From: CAZAFM01 sp964484395
Lineage (GTDB): Bacteria; Campylobacterota; Campylobacteria; Campylobacterales; CAZAFM01
Assembly (NCBI GenBank): GCA_964484395.1
Contig: CAZAFM010000055.1
Coordinates: 1 to 16,094 of the forward strand
DNA: 16,094 nucleotides
Direction of reading: 5' to 3'
This document shows, piece after piece, positions 7,883 through 14,404 of this stretch (positions are counted from its first letter, which is position 1; every line of letters begins with the position of its first letter). Below the pieces are notes generated by a model. That model was given only the letters and a program-made list of their open reading frames with translations, was not told the DNA's origin and searched no databases. The translations under genes and the position numbers were made by a program.

Positions 7883-9338
7883 TAAAAAACACTCCTTTTG
7901 AGCTATCTTTTAGTTCTATATCTCCTCTTAGCCTCCTTGTAACTATGTTGTAGACTATATTTAGCCCTAAGCCACTTCCGCCCTCATTTCTTTTTGTGGT
8001 GAAAAATGGATTGTATATTTTTTCGATATGCTCTTTTTTGATACCTGCTCCATTGTCTTTATATGTGAGGACAATCTTGTTTTTTAGGTTTGAGAGTGTG
8101 ATTTTTATCTCTCCACTATTTTTGTTTTCAAAGCCGTGAATTACACTGTTTTGAACTAGGTTTGTAAGTATTTGCGAAAAAGCACCCGCATAGCTTGTTA
8201 TTACTATATTCTTATCTCCACTTATAGTTATTTTGATGTTTTTGTGCTTGTAGGTTGGCTTTAGGCTTTTGATAACATCTTCTATGTAGCTATATAGCTC
8301 AAATTCTCGCTTCTCCTCAGACTCAGTATCAACAGCTACTTGTTTGAAGTTTCTAATAAGCTCACTTGCTCTATCTAGATTTGTATAGGTGATTTTTAGC
8401 CCTTCATTAAACCTATCTAGATACTCTATAAAATCCTCTTCACTAAGCTTGTCTTGAGTATAACTCTCTTTTAGTTGTGATAGTAGTGATTGAAGCTTTG
8501 TAGTAGCAGTTACGCCTATTCCCAAGGGGGTGTTTATCTCATGAGAAATTCCTGCAACTAGCTCTCCTAAAGATGCCATCTTTTCACTCTCTATGAGTTG
8601 CTTTTGTCTTAGTTGTAGCTCAGCTAGTGTTTTTTCTAGTTCCTCATTTTTTCTCTCTATCTCTGCTTGAGCTATTCGGATTTTTTTGCCAAGCTTCATA
8701 AAAACTAAAAACACAAAAACACTAATAATCAAAGATATAACCATAAAAAGTGATATAAAAAATATGTTAAGGTTATTCGATTTTTGGTTGTAGTTTTGCT
8801 CAAATTTAATAAAATCACCAAGACTCTCTTCATATCTACTCTGAGAGTTGATGGTTGTATATATAGGTGTGTAGTATAGTCTGATGAGGTATTTTTCTGT
8901 ATCTATACCTAAATCTTTTGTAGATAGAGTTTCATAAATAAATAGATTCGCATCTTTTGGATTATCTGTTCTTAGGATTTGATTATCTTTTTTATAAATG
9001 GAGATGATGTTTTTTCCATCTTCTAATTCTATACCCTGTATCTCTTTTTGCGTTTTTAGAGATGTTATTATAAGTGGCATTGAGTTTTCTAGACCGTTTA
9101 GTTCAAGAGAGTTTGAAAGAAGTGTAATATCAAGTGATAGTATTTGTAAGAGCGAGTCTATTTGCTTACTATGCTCATTAGTAAGAAGATCTGTTAGGTA
9201 CTCTTTTGAATCTTTGTGAAACTCTTTTACAGAACTGTTTTGATAGTTCCAGTATATAATTCCAAAGATGATTAAAACTAGGTTGACTATAAATATAATA
9301 ATAGCAGCAGAAAATGATATTAAACTCTTGTTTCGCAT
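7863..9338 (-). CDS. Membrane-bound sensor histidine kinase
   Basis: 491 residues. Membrane helices at about 7-30 and 190-214 flank a periplasmic sensor domain of about 160 residues with no fold I recognise. A coiled-coil linker (about 222-252, rich in E, K and L) leads to the kinase core. The core has the H box GISHEINTPLG with phospho-acceptor H266, the N box (N393, N397), DNGAGI (428-433), NPFFTTK (443-449) and GGSGLGL (453-459). All ATP-binding motifs are intact. H-box and GHKL details fit the HATPase kinases common in Campylobacterota. No response regulator is encoded beside it on the same strand. The divergent gene starting at 9428 carries a receiver domain and is a plausible phosphate partner. 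Start ATG 9338 has only a weak Shine-Dalgarno site. Confidence 0.9.
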   Translation of the reverse strand: MRNKSLISFSAAIIIFIVNLVLIIFGIIYWNYQNSSVKEFHKDSKEYLTDLLTNEHSKQIDSLLQILSLDITLLSNSLELNGLENSMPLIITSLKTQKEIQGIELEDGKNIISIYKKDNQILRTDNPKDANLFIYETLSTKDLGIDTEKYLIRLYYTPIYTTINSQSRYEESLGDFIKFEQNYNQKSNNLNIFFISLFMVISLIISVFVFLVFMKLGKKIRIAQAEIERKNEELEKTLAELQLRQKQLIESEKMASLGELVAGISHEINTPLGIGVTATTKLQSLLSQLKESYTQDKLSEEDFIEYLDRFNEGLKITYTNLDRASELIRNFKQVAVDTESEEKREFELYSYIEDVIKSLKPTYKHKNIKITISGDKNIVITSYAGAFSQILTNLVQNSVIHGFENKNSGEIKITLSNLKNKIVLTYKDNGAGIKKEHIEKIYNPFFTTKRNEGGSGLGLNIVYNIVTRRLRGDIELKDSSKGVFFIIEIPS

Positions 9339-9427
9339 AACTCATACTTTATTTTTATATAAATTTATCAGAAATTTTATTAAATACTACCATTTATTTG
9401 ATACAATAGTATTAAAAAAAGGACTCA
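9339..9427. promoter_or_regulatory. Divergent promoter region between the two kinase genes
   Basis: An 89-base, very AT-rich gap between divergent starts. TACAAT at 9402-9407 is a good -10 candidate for the rightward receiver-kinase gene, whose AAGGA (9419-9423) stands 4 nt before ATG 9428. TTTTTATATAAAT at 9351-9363 can supply the -10 of the leftward membrane kinase. The shared region suggests joint control of the two genes, but I see no clear operator repeat. Confidence 0.4.
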
Positions 9428-10636
9428 ATGTTGAAGTTTGCTCAAAAAACTAAAACTTGCGATGATTTGCAAAATAAAGCTTGGAAAATAGTGATAGTTG
9501 ATGATGAAAAAGAGGTTCACAGTGTCACTAAGTTCGCGCTTGAGGGCTTTAAGTTTGAGAATAGAGGCGTTGAGTTTATAAGTGCATATAGTTTTTTAGA
9601 GGCAAAAAAGATACTTCTAGAGCATGAAGATATAGCGGTTTTGATGCTTGATGTTGTATTGCAAAGTAAAGAGAGTGGACTTGAGCTTGTTAAGTATATA
9701 AGAGAGGAGCTTGATAATAAGCAAATGCGTATCATCCTAAGAACTGGTCAGCCCGGTGTTGCACCAAAAGAGGATGTTATAGAGAAGTATGATATAAATG
9801 ACTACAAAGAGAAGACAGAATTAACAGACAAAAGACTTTATATCTCAACCATAACAGCACTTAGGTCATATAGAGATATAAAAAGAGTAGAAAAAGAGAC
9901 TAAGAGAGCAAATGAAGCTGAACTTCTAATGCTTCAACAATCAAAGATGGCTTCTATGGGTGAGCTAATAGGTGTAATAGCCCATCAGTTATACCAACCA
10001 CTTACAAGTATGCAGCTAGTTGCTACCATGATAAAAGATGAAGTCCAAGAGGAAGCTAGTGCTGAGAGTATAGTGGATTTGAGTGATAAGATACTTGATC
10101 AAGCTAGGTTTATGAGTATGACTATAAAGGGCTTTAGAGAGTTTTTAAGACCATCAAAGAAAAAAACAGAGTTTGAGGTTATAAGCTCTTTTGTGTATGT
10201 TAATGATCTTTTGCGACCAGTGATGAATGAGAACTTTGTATCAATTCAGCTTAATTTTGTAGATTGTACCCCACAAGATGGAGTCTTAGTATATGGTTAT
10301 GAGAGTGAGCTTAAGCATGTTTTTTTAAATATCCTAACAAATGCAAAAGATGCTATGGTTGAGAGAAATGTGAATGAAAAAGAGATAGAAGTAAGGTTTC
10401 TAAAAGATAGTAAAAGCATAACTGTAGAGATAGAGGATAGCGGAGGTGGAGTTCAAGAGGAGATATTAGATAAGATATTTGAGAGTGGTTTTAGTACAAA
10501 AGATCAAAAAGGAAGTGGTATAGGACTTTACCTAGCCAAGAGAATCATAAATGAAAATCTAGGCGGTGACATATCAGTAAAAAACACAGACAAAGGAGCC
10601 TGCTTCTGCATCGAGTTGCCGATTTTTAGACTCTAG
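9428..10636 (+). CDS. Soluble receiver-histidine kinase hybrid (REC at N-terminus)
   Basis: 402 residues with no signal peptide or membrane helix, so cytosolic. Residues about 18-150 form a response-regulator receiver: acidic pair D25-D26, phospho-acceptor D75 (VLMLD), T106 (LRTGQPG) and a lysine at 127 or 129. The end of this domain, YDINDYKEKTELT followed by ALRSYRD, is the version seen in regulators that carry a DUF3369 domain. Here a kinase follows instead: H box GVIAHQLYQPL with H186, N box N301/N305, DSGGGV (337-342) and GSGIGL (362-367). The protein can thus receive and donate phosphate. It lies divergent to a membrane kinase, and no DNA-binding output domain is encoded nearby, so the end of the relay is elsewhere. 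AAGGA at 9419-9423 supports the start. Confidence 0.88.
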   Translation: MLKFAQKTKTCDDLQNKAWKIVIVDDEKEVHSVTKFALEGFKFENRGVEFISAYSFLEAKKILLEHEDIAVLMLDVVLQSKESGLELVKYIREELDNKQMRIILRTGQPGVAPKEDVIEKYDINDYKEKTELTDKRLYISTITALRSYRDIKRVEKETKRANEAELLMLQQSKMASMGELIGVIAHQLYQPLTSMQLVATMIKDEVQEEASAESIVDLSDKILDQARFMSMTIKGFREFLRPSKKKTEFEVISSFVYVNDLLRPVMNENFVSIQLNFVDCTPQDGVLVYGYESELKHVFLNILTNAKDAMVERNVNEKEIEVRFLKDSKSITVEIEDSGGGVQEEILDKIFESGFSTKDQKGSGIGLYLAKRIINENLGGDISVKNTDKGACFCIELPIFRL

Positions 10637-10650
10637 GATGCTTTCTTAAG

Positions 10651-10670
10651 TATAAGCATATAAGCTTATA
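10651..10670. terminator. Possible bidirectional terminator hairpin
   Basis: Between the convergent ends of the receiver-kinase gene and the aspartokinase gene lies TATAAGC (10651-10657), a six-base loop, and GCTTATA (10664-10670). The stem is seven perfect pairs. It overlaps the aspartokinase stop codon. The stem is AT-rich, so it is weak, and a T tract exists only loosely on the right (CTTTT at 10675-10679). Confidence 0.3.
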
Positions 10671-12012
10671 GTAGCTTTTCGTGCATGAGCTTTAAGGCTT
10701 CATCTGCGACACTTTGATGCACTGCTATATGGAAGCAGACTTGAGAGGGGCTTTGGTCTATGTACTCTATAGGTATGTTGTTTTGACCAAGTGTGCTTAT
10801 TGCGTCAATTATAGGTACTGAGTTGCGTCTTAGCCCAAGTCCTACAGGGGTTAAAATAGCTAGGTTGTAGACTACATCCATAAAATCAGGCTTAAGAATA
10901 TCCTCTATATCTTTTCTTAGGTCATTTATGCATCCTACTAGGTCATCTTGGTTTACTAGGACTGCTATGTCATCTTTGTCAGTTGGGTAGTGGTAGGTGT
11001 TGATATTGTACTTTTCAAAAAGTCTCAACAAATCAGCTGTGAAGCCAACAGTCTCTCCTAGGAGGTCTTTTTCTAAGTATATATACGCCATATTATCAAG
11101 CTTAGCAACTCCCACAACCCCCTCTTCAGGTACTCTTTCGTTTATGATAAGTGTTCCTTTGGCTTCTGGTTTGTTGGTGTTTCTTATGTTGATTGGGATT
11201 TTTCTTTTTTTGCAACTCATCATTGCATCAAAGTGAAAAACATTAAATCCTTTAGATGAAAGAAGTCTTATCTCCTTAAAAGTCAGCCTAGGAATAATTC
11301 TAGAACTAGGTATGATGCGTGGGTCAACCTCATACACACCATCTGTATCAGTCCAGTTTTCATACTTTTTGGCATTCAGAGCATAGGCTATCTCACCAGC
11401 ACTAAGATCACTACCACCTCTTGAAAAAAGCATTATCTCATTACTTTTGTTTATTCCATAAAAGCCCGGTACTACCTTTATTCCCTCTTTTTTAACCTTT
11501 CTTATGTTCTCATAAGACTCTTCTACTACTTTTGCATCTAAGTAGTGACCAGATACTATGAAGCCAAACTCTTCAGGCAAGCACGCATAAGCATCTAATC
11601 CTATGTTTTGCATATACATTGCTACTATTTTGGCATTGTAGTGTTCGCCTCTAGAGGTTATGAATGCCATCCTTTTTTCTGCGTTTTTTTCTTTGAACTC
11701 CAAATCTTTTTTAAGTGACTCAAGTATCTCTTTTGCATCTACCTTGAGTTCATGAATTACATTCTGAAATTTCACTAAAACAGCTTCTTTACTTTTTTCT
11801 GCGCTTATCTCTTTTCTTTCATTTCTAAAATGTTCGCCATCAGTACTTATATTTAGCAGATGATCTGTGATTTTTTCTCTCTCTTCTATGTCTTTTCCCG
11901 GAGCAGAGACAACTATTATCTTTCTGCTCCCATTGCTTTTTACTATCTGAGCCACCTTTTTTATCTGTGTGGCGTTCGCAACAGAGCTACCCCCGAATTT
12001 ACTAACAATCAT
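10666..12012 (-). CDS. Aspartate kinase, monofunctional, LysC-III/YclM-like
   Basis: Phosphorylates L-aspartate with ATP, the first step toward lysine, diaminopimelate, threonine and methionine. The 448-residue protein has KFGGSS (5-10), SRGEHYNAK (120-128), FSRGGSDLSAG (196-206) and WTDTDGVYEVDPR (220-232), so the amino-acid kinase core is complete. From about residue 300 two ACT regulatory domains follow, which suggests feedback control by an end-product amino acid. Length and pattern (an insert of about 60 residues before SRGEHYNAK, and the segment VFHFDAMM) resemble Bacillus YclM and Escherichia LysC rather than the roughly 400-residue alpha/beta-type LysC usual in Campylobacterota. It may therefore be a second isozyme. 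AAGGA stands five bases before ATG 12012. No lysine or threonine pathway genes adjoin. Confidence 0.88.
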   Translation of the reverse strand: MIVSKFGGSSVANATQIKKVAQIVKSNGSRKIIVVSAPGKDIEEREKITDHLLNISTDGEHFRNERKEISAEKSKEAVLVKFQNVIHELKVDAKEILESLKKDLEFKEKNAEKRMAFITSRGEHYNAKIVAMYMQNIGLDAYACLPEEFGFIVSGHYLDAKVVEESYENIRKVKKEGIKVVPGFYGINKSNEIMLFSRGGSDLSAGEIAYALNAKKYENWTDTDGVYEVDPRIIPSSRIIPRLTFKEIRLLSSKGFNVFHFDAMMSCKKRKIPINIRNTNKPEAKGTLIINERVPEEGVVGVAKLDNMAYIYLEKDLLGETVGFTADLLRLFEKYNINTYHYPTDKDDIAVLVNQDDLVGCINDLRKDIEDILKPDFMDVVYNLAILTPVGLGLRRNSVPIIDAISTLGQNNIPIEYIDQSPSQVCFHIAVHQSVADEALKLMHEKLL

Positions 12013-12089
12013 TTATATCCTTAAAATTTTGCTTTGAAGTGTTAATATATCAGTTTAATATTAAATAATCTTTAGAAGCGGAGGTGAAT
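12013..12089. promoter_or_regulatory. Divergent promoter region between aspartokinase gene and murG
   Basis: A short, AT-rich region serves both genes. It holds a perfect 12-base palindrome, TTTAATATTAAA (12054-12065), which could be an operator or simply part of AT-rich promoter DNA. AAGGA on the minus strand precedes the aspartokinase ATG. GGAGG at 12080-12084 precedes the murG start. No T-box, lysine riboswitch or leader peptide is recognisable. Confidence 0.35.
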
Positions 12090-13109
12090 GTGTCAAATAT
12101 AGTCATAACAGGAGGTGGAACAGGAGGTCATCTAAGTGTCGCAAAAGCCATAGCTGAAGAGTTGTTAAAAGAGGGTATCAAACCCATATATATAGGCTCA
12201 ATTAATGGGCAGGATAGGGAGTGGTTTGAGGATTCACCACTTTTTAAAGAGACCTACTTTTTTGATAGTAGGGGTGTAGTGAACAAAAAAAATCCAATTA
12301 ATAAGATAAAAGCACTAACAAAGCTAATAAGATTATCTTCAAAGTGTAGAGAGATTTTTAGACAAAAAGATGTAGATAGGGTTTTTAGTGTTGGTGGGTT
12401 TTCTGCAGCTCCAGCAAGTCTTGCTACACTATTTTCAAAAACCAAGCTCTACATCCATGAGCAAAACTCACGCATAGGCTCTCTAAACAGACTTTTAAAA
12501 CCTTATGCTAAAGGCTTTTTTAGCTCATATTACAGTAGCTCACCGATAAAAGACTATCCTGTTTCTGATATCTTTTTTGAGTATAGTAGGCTTAGAGATG
12601 AGGTTAGAACTATACTTTTTCTAGGAGGCTCTCAAGGGGCAAAGTTTATCAATGACCTAGCACTCAACCTAGCAAGTGACCTAAAAAGAAAAAATATCCA
12701 TATCATACACCAGTGTGGAGCTAAAGAGTATGAGAGAGTAATGAGTGAGTATGAGAAGCTAGGTGTAGAGGCTGAAGTGTATGCTTTTTCTAAAGAGATA
12801 TGGGAGCTTATGAGGAAGGCTGATTTTGCTATTAGTCGCTCAGGAGCTGGCTCACTGTGGGAGCTAAGTGCAAATGCCCTACCTGCTTTTTATATACCAT
12901 ACCCTTATGCTGCTAGTAATCATCAGTACTACAACGCACTCTTTTTAGAGGAAAAAGGAGCGGCTTTTCTCTCCTATCAAGCAGATGTAAAAAGAGAGGA
13001 GATTTTTAAAATCATAGATGGTGGAGTTAAGCAGCAGAGCGAGAGACTAAAAGAGCTAGTCCATAGTGGAGGTGCTAGAAAGATAGTGGAGTATATGCTG
13101 ACTAGATAG
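12090..13109 (+). CDS. murG: MurG, lipid II-forming GlcNAc transferase
   Basis: Adds GlcNAc from UDP-GlcNAc to lipid I on the inner face of the cytoplasmic membrane, giving lipid II for peptidoglycan. Motifs: TGGGTGGH (7-14), VGGFSAAPA (101-109), HEQNSRIG (123-130), GGSQGA (179-184), SRSGAGSLWE (249-258) and ASNHQYYNA (275-283). These are the two Rossmann-type glycosyltransferase halves expected for a GT28 enzyme of about 340-350 residues. Start: GTG at 12090, 5 nt after GGAGG. A longer in-frame GTG at 12084 overlaps that site, and the intervening ATG (12088) is out of frame and stops at once. It stands without the usual division and cell-wall neighbours. The TA island begins directly after its stop. 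Confidence 0.94.
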   Translation: MSNIVITGGGTGGHLSVAKAIAEELLKEGIKPIYIGSINGQDREWFEDSPLFKETYFFDSRGVVNKKNPINKIKALTKLIRLSSKCREIFRQKDVDRVFSVGGFSAAPASLATLFSKTKLYIHEQNSRIGSLNRLLKPYAKGFFSSYYSSSPIKDYPVSDIFFEYSRLRDEVRTILFLGGSQGAKFINDLALNLASDLKRKNIHIIHQCGAKEYERVMSEYEKLGVEAEVYAFSKEIWELMRKADFAISRSGAGSLWELSANALPAFYIPYPYAASNHQYYNALFLEEKGAAFLSYQADVKREEIFKIIDGGVKQQSERLKELVHSGGARKIVEYMLTR

Positions 13110-13116
13110 ATATACA

Positions 13117-13281
13117 AGACTGCAAGTATCACTTAGCTAAAAATCTCCAAGCTAGCTACTAAAAGATGCTGGAAATGAAGCAGTAGCCATAGTTTAAAAA
13201 GCAGAGTGTCAGAGTGATGCGAAGCAGTATAAGCTTGATGAGCTTCTAGATGGTGCTTGCAAGATATATTGTATTATATAA
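13117..13281 (+). pseudogene. MazE-like antitoxin relic with in-frame stops
   Basis: One frame through the murG-RHH gap reads RLQVSLS, stop, KSPS, stop, LLKDAGNEAVAIV, stop, then KQYKLDELLDGACK and a final stop at 13279-13281. MazE/PemI antitoxins start with 'LQVS.WGNS...PK.LLKDAG' and end with 'Y.LDELLDG..', so the order and spacing fit a decayed copy. The stops are at 13138-13140, 13153-13155 and 13195-13197. No MazF toxin is visible. The match rests on short motifs read by eye, and similarity by chance is possible. Confidence 0.42.
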
Positions 13282-13305
13282 AATAGTATAACATTTAAAG
13301 AAGGA
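13277..13305 (+). promoter_or_regulatory. Promoter and ribosome-binding site of the RHH antitoxin gene
   Basis: TATAAA at 13277-13282 is a reasonable -10, and AAGGA at 13301-13305 stands five bases before ATG 13311. The promoter overlaps the end of the MazE-like relic. An 8-base palindrome CTTGCAAG (13256-13263) lies just upstream and could be a site for the encoded RHH protein, but this is a guess. Confidence 0.4.
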
Positions 13306-13310
13306 TAGAT

Positions 13311-13634
13311 ATGCACTCTCTAGAGCAACTAGAAAAGCAACAAGTAGGTCTTAGGCTTCCAAAATATCTAATAGAGCAGATAGATGAACTGACAAAAGAG
13401 TACTCCCTAAACAGAAGTGAGATTATTACAGAATCTATAAAGTCTTTTATAGAGGAGCAAAAAGAGAGAAGATTTTATAGAGAGTTTGATAGTGCATGTA
13501 AAGAGTTGGTTAGTGTGAAAAAGAGTGGTGATGATACTCAGTTGGATAGTTTGGAGGATTTGATAGATGAGCTTAGTCATAAAATCTCTTGTAAAAAGCC
13601 TTATCTTGCCATTGCTATTTATCAAGATTTTTAG
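13311..13634 (+). CDS. Ribbon-helix-helix (CopG-like) antitoxin, toxin absent
   Basis: 107 residues. Residues 10-48 (beginning QQVGLRLPKYLIEQID, then LNRSEIITESIKSFIEE) are a typical ribbon-helix-helix fold: a basic beta strand, then two helices with the NRSEII turn. The fold dimerises and binds DNA, usually repressing its own operon. The acidic, helical second half ending LDSLEDLIDEL would suit toxin binding. The last five codons and the stop fall at or inside the start of the repeat at 13619, and the final residues (KKPYLAIAIYQDF) look unlike an antitoxin tail. The natural 3' end, and any toxin gene, were probably lost when the repeated module arrived. Good start: AAGGA five bases before the ATG. 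Confidence 0.72.
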   Translation: MHSLEQLEKQQVGLRLPKYLIEQIDELTKEYSLNRSEIITESIKSFIEEQKERRFYREFDSACKELVSVKKSGDDTQLDSLEDLIDELSHKISCKKPYLAIAIYQDF

Positions 13635-13654
13635 GTTAAAATAGCCAGAACAAA

Positions 13655-13680
13655 CCAAATCCAAAATGGAGTGAATTTGG
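13655..13680 (+). promoter_or_regulatory. Palindromic site upstream of antitoxin copy 1 (operator candidate)
   Basis: CCAAAT (13655-13660) and ATTTGG (13675-13680) form an inverted repeat around a smaller one, TCCA-AAA-TGGA (13660-13670). It lies between a weak -10-like TAAAAT (13637-13642) and the Shine-Dalgarno site CAGGAG (13704-13709). Autorepression by TA complexes at such palindromes is common; binding here is inference. Confidence 0.35.
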
Positions 13681-13715
13681 AAATACACCACAAAATTTAC
13701 TAGCAGGAGTAATTT

Positions 13716-13925
13716 ATGCAGGCTATATATCACGCAAGCTTAGATGAGATAACTATGTCATTTATCGAAAATCTCAAAAAACAATTTCACAACTCAAAAG
13801 TCGATATAGTTATCAGAGATATTGATGAAACAGACTATCTAAATCAATCGAAGAAAAACAGATACTACCTTGAAGAAGCAATAGCTGAAGTCAATGACTC
13901 AAAACTCATCCAAAAAAGCCAGTGA
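13716..13925 (+). CDS. Antitoxin of the YoeB module, copy 1 (C-terminus altered)
   Basis: 69 residues, starting MQAIYHASLDEITMSFIENL. The first 68 codons are identical to the downstream copy at 14975. The last differs because the deletion joins it to a new stop, so it ends KSQ rather than KSPQELGL. Position upstream of a YoeB-like toxin, with a 4-base overlap in the intact copy, marks it as the antitoxin. I do not recognise the family: it lacks the Phd/YefM N-terminal pattern. The visible pattern is a short N-terminal region rich in beta strands and a charged helical C-terminus (KKNRYYLEEAIAEVND), which would be the toxin-binding part. CAGGAG stands 6 nt before the ATG. Its own toxin is broken, so it may act as a free antitoxin. 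Confidence 0.75.
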   Translation: MQAIYHASLDEITMSFIENLKKQFHNSKVDIVIRDIDETDYLNQSKKNRYYLEEAIAEVNDSKLIQKSQ

Positions 13926-14099
13926 CTTATAAAAGAAACAATGAGAGACCCTTTTGGTGGCATTGGCAAGCCAGAACCATTAAAAGACAACTTTCAAGGG
14001 TATTGGTCAAAAAGAATTACTGATATCCATAGACTTGTTTATAAAGTAGAGCAAAATCAGCTTATTATAATCTCCTGTAAATACCACTATGACGAATAA
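13926..14099 (+). pseudogene. YoeB toxin, 5'-deleted copy 1
   Basis: Codons from 13926 read LIKETMRDPFGGIGKPEPLK and end SCKYHYDE before TAA at 14097-14099. This is the C-terminal two thirds of a Txe/YoeB mRNA interferase. The catalytic glutamate (GKPEPL), the arginine region (WSKRITDIHR) and the terminal histidine (KYHY) are all present and in frame. The first 30 or so codons are gone and the antitoxin stop precedes the remnant. An internal ATG at 13941 opens 52 codons but has no good ribosome-binding site. The remnant is unlikely to be an active toxin alone. Confidence 0.88.
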
Positions 14100-14126
14100 T
14101 CTTTGGAGCTTTTAAGTAGGGTTTGT
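14100..14126 (+). repeat. 27-bp intercassette core, copy A
   Basis: Begins TCTTTGGAGC and ends GGGTTTGT, directly after the yoeB remnant stop. Identical copies lie at 14842-14868 and 15458-15484. Each sits after the end of a TA module. Confidence 0.9.
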
Positions 14127-14141
14127 ATCTTTTTTTGTCTA

Positions 14142-14177
14142 TGATATAATCCTCATAAAGAATAAAACACAAAAGGA
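14142..14177 (+). promoter_or_regulatory. Extended -10 promoter and ribosome-binding site of vapBC
   Basis: TGATATAAT (14142-14150) is a perfect extended -10 box. A T run lies upstream (14130-14137) where this phylum often has T-rich DNA instead of a -35. AAAAGGA (14171-14177) is the ribosome-binding site, five bases before GTG 14183. The same promoter recurs at 15500-15508 before the last antitoxin. Confidence 0.65.
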
Positions 14178-14182
14178 TAATA

Positions 14183-14404
14183 GTGCAAGCCATAAGAGAG
14201 ATACTACCTATCCATAACAATGAGGTGACTATATCACTACCTGTAGAATTTGGTAGTTCAGAGGTTGAGGTAATCGTATTGCCATACTCAAAAGAGAGAA
14301 AAAAACGCTCACTAGAGCAGATAAGCGTATGGGATGATGAGGCTATAAGAGATGCAGAAAATGCAAAGAGTGGATTTGGCAAATGGAAAATAGAGGAGTT
14401 TTAG
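14183..14404 (+). CDS. VapB-like antitoxin
   Basis: 73 residues from GTG 14183, five bases after AAAAGGA. The N-terminal part (MQAIREILPI then NEVTISLPVEF) is strand-rich, as in small DNA-binding antitoxins. The C-terminal part is acidic and helical and ends with FGKWKIEEF, an aromatic tail of the sort that plugs the PIN active site. Its last 22 bases overlap the vapC start, a usual arrangement that couples translation. It should neutralise VapC and probably represses the promoter at 14142. This is the only module of the island with both partners intact. Confidence 0.78.
   Translation: MQAIREILPIHNNEVTISLPVEFGSSEVEVIVLPYSKERKKRSLEQISVWDDEAIRDAENAKSGFGKWKIEEF

Larger units (their letters stand above)
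13619..14177 (+). repeat. Direct repeat copy 1: leader, antitoxin, deleted yoeB, 27-bp core, promoter
   Basis: Pairs with 14878-15539. Bases 13619-13920 and 14878-15179 (302 bp, offset 1,259) look identical. Bases 13924-14177 correspond to 15281-15539 with eight substitutions in the toxin codons, one base change after the stop, and small indels in A runs. Copy 1 carries only three bases (AGT, 13921-13923) where copy 2 has 101 (15180-15280). Both blocks together cover leader, antitoxin, toxin, the 27-bp core and the promoter for the next module. Confidence 0.95.

Noticed and set aside
12054..12065. TTTAATATTAAA palindrome as a specific operator for murG or the aspartokinase gene
   Set aside because: Such AT-only palindromes are frequent by chance in DNA of this composition, so it is noted within the promoter entry only.
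13407..13733. Minus-strand open frames in the TA island (also 14065-14382 and 14759-14992)
   Set aside because: They lie opposite clear + strand genes or repeats, have no good ribosome-binding sites, and partly repeat only because the DNA below them is duplicated.
13716..13925. Calling the YoeB-linked antitoxin yefM
   Set aside because: Its sequence lacks the Phd/YefM N-terminal pattern. Only the toxin resembles the YoeB family, so no symbol was given.
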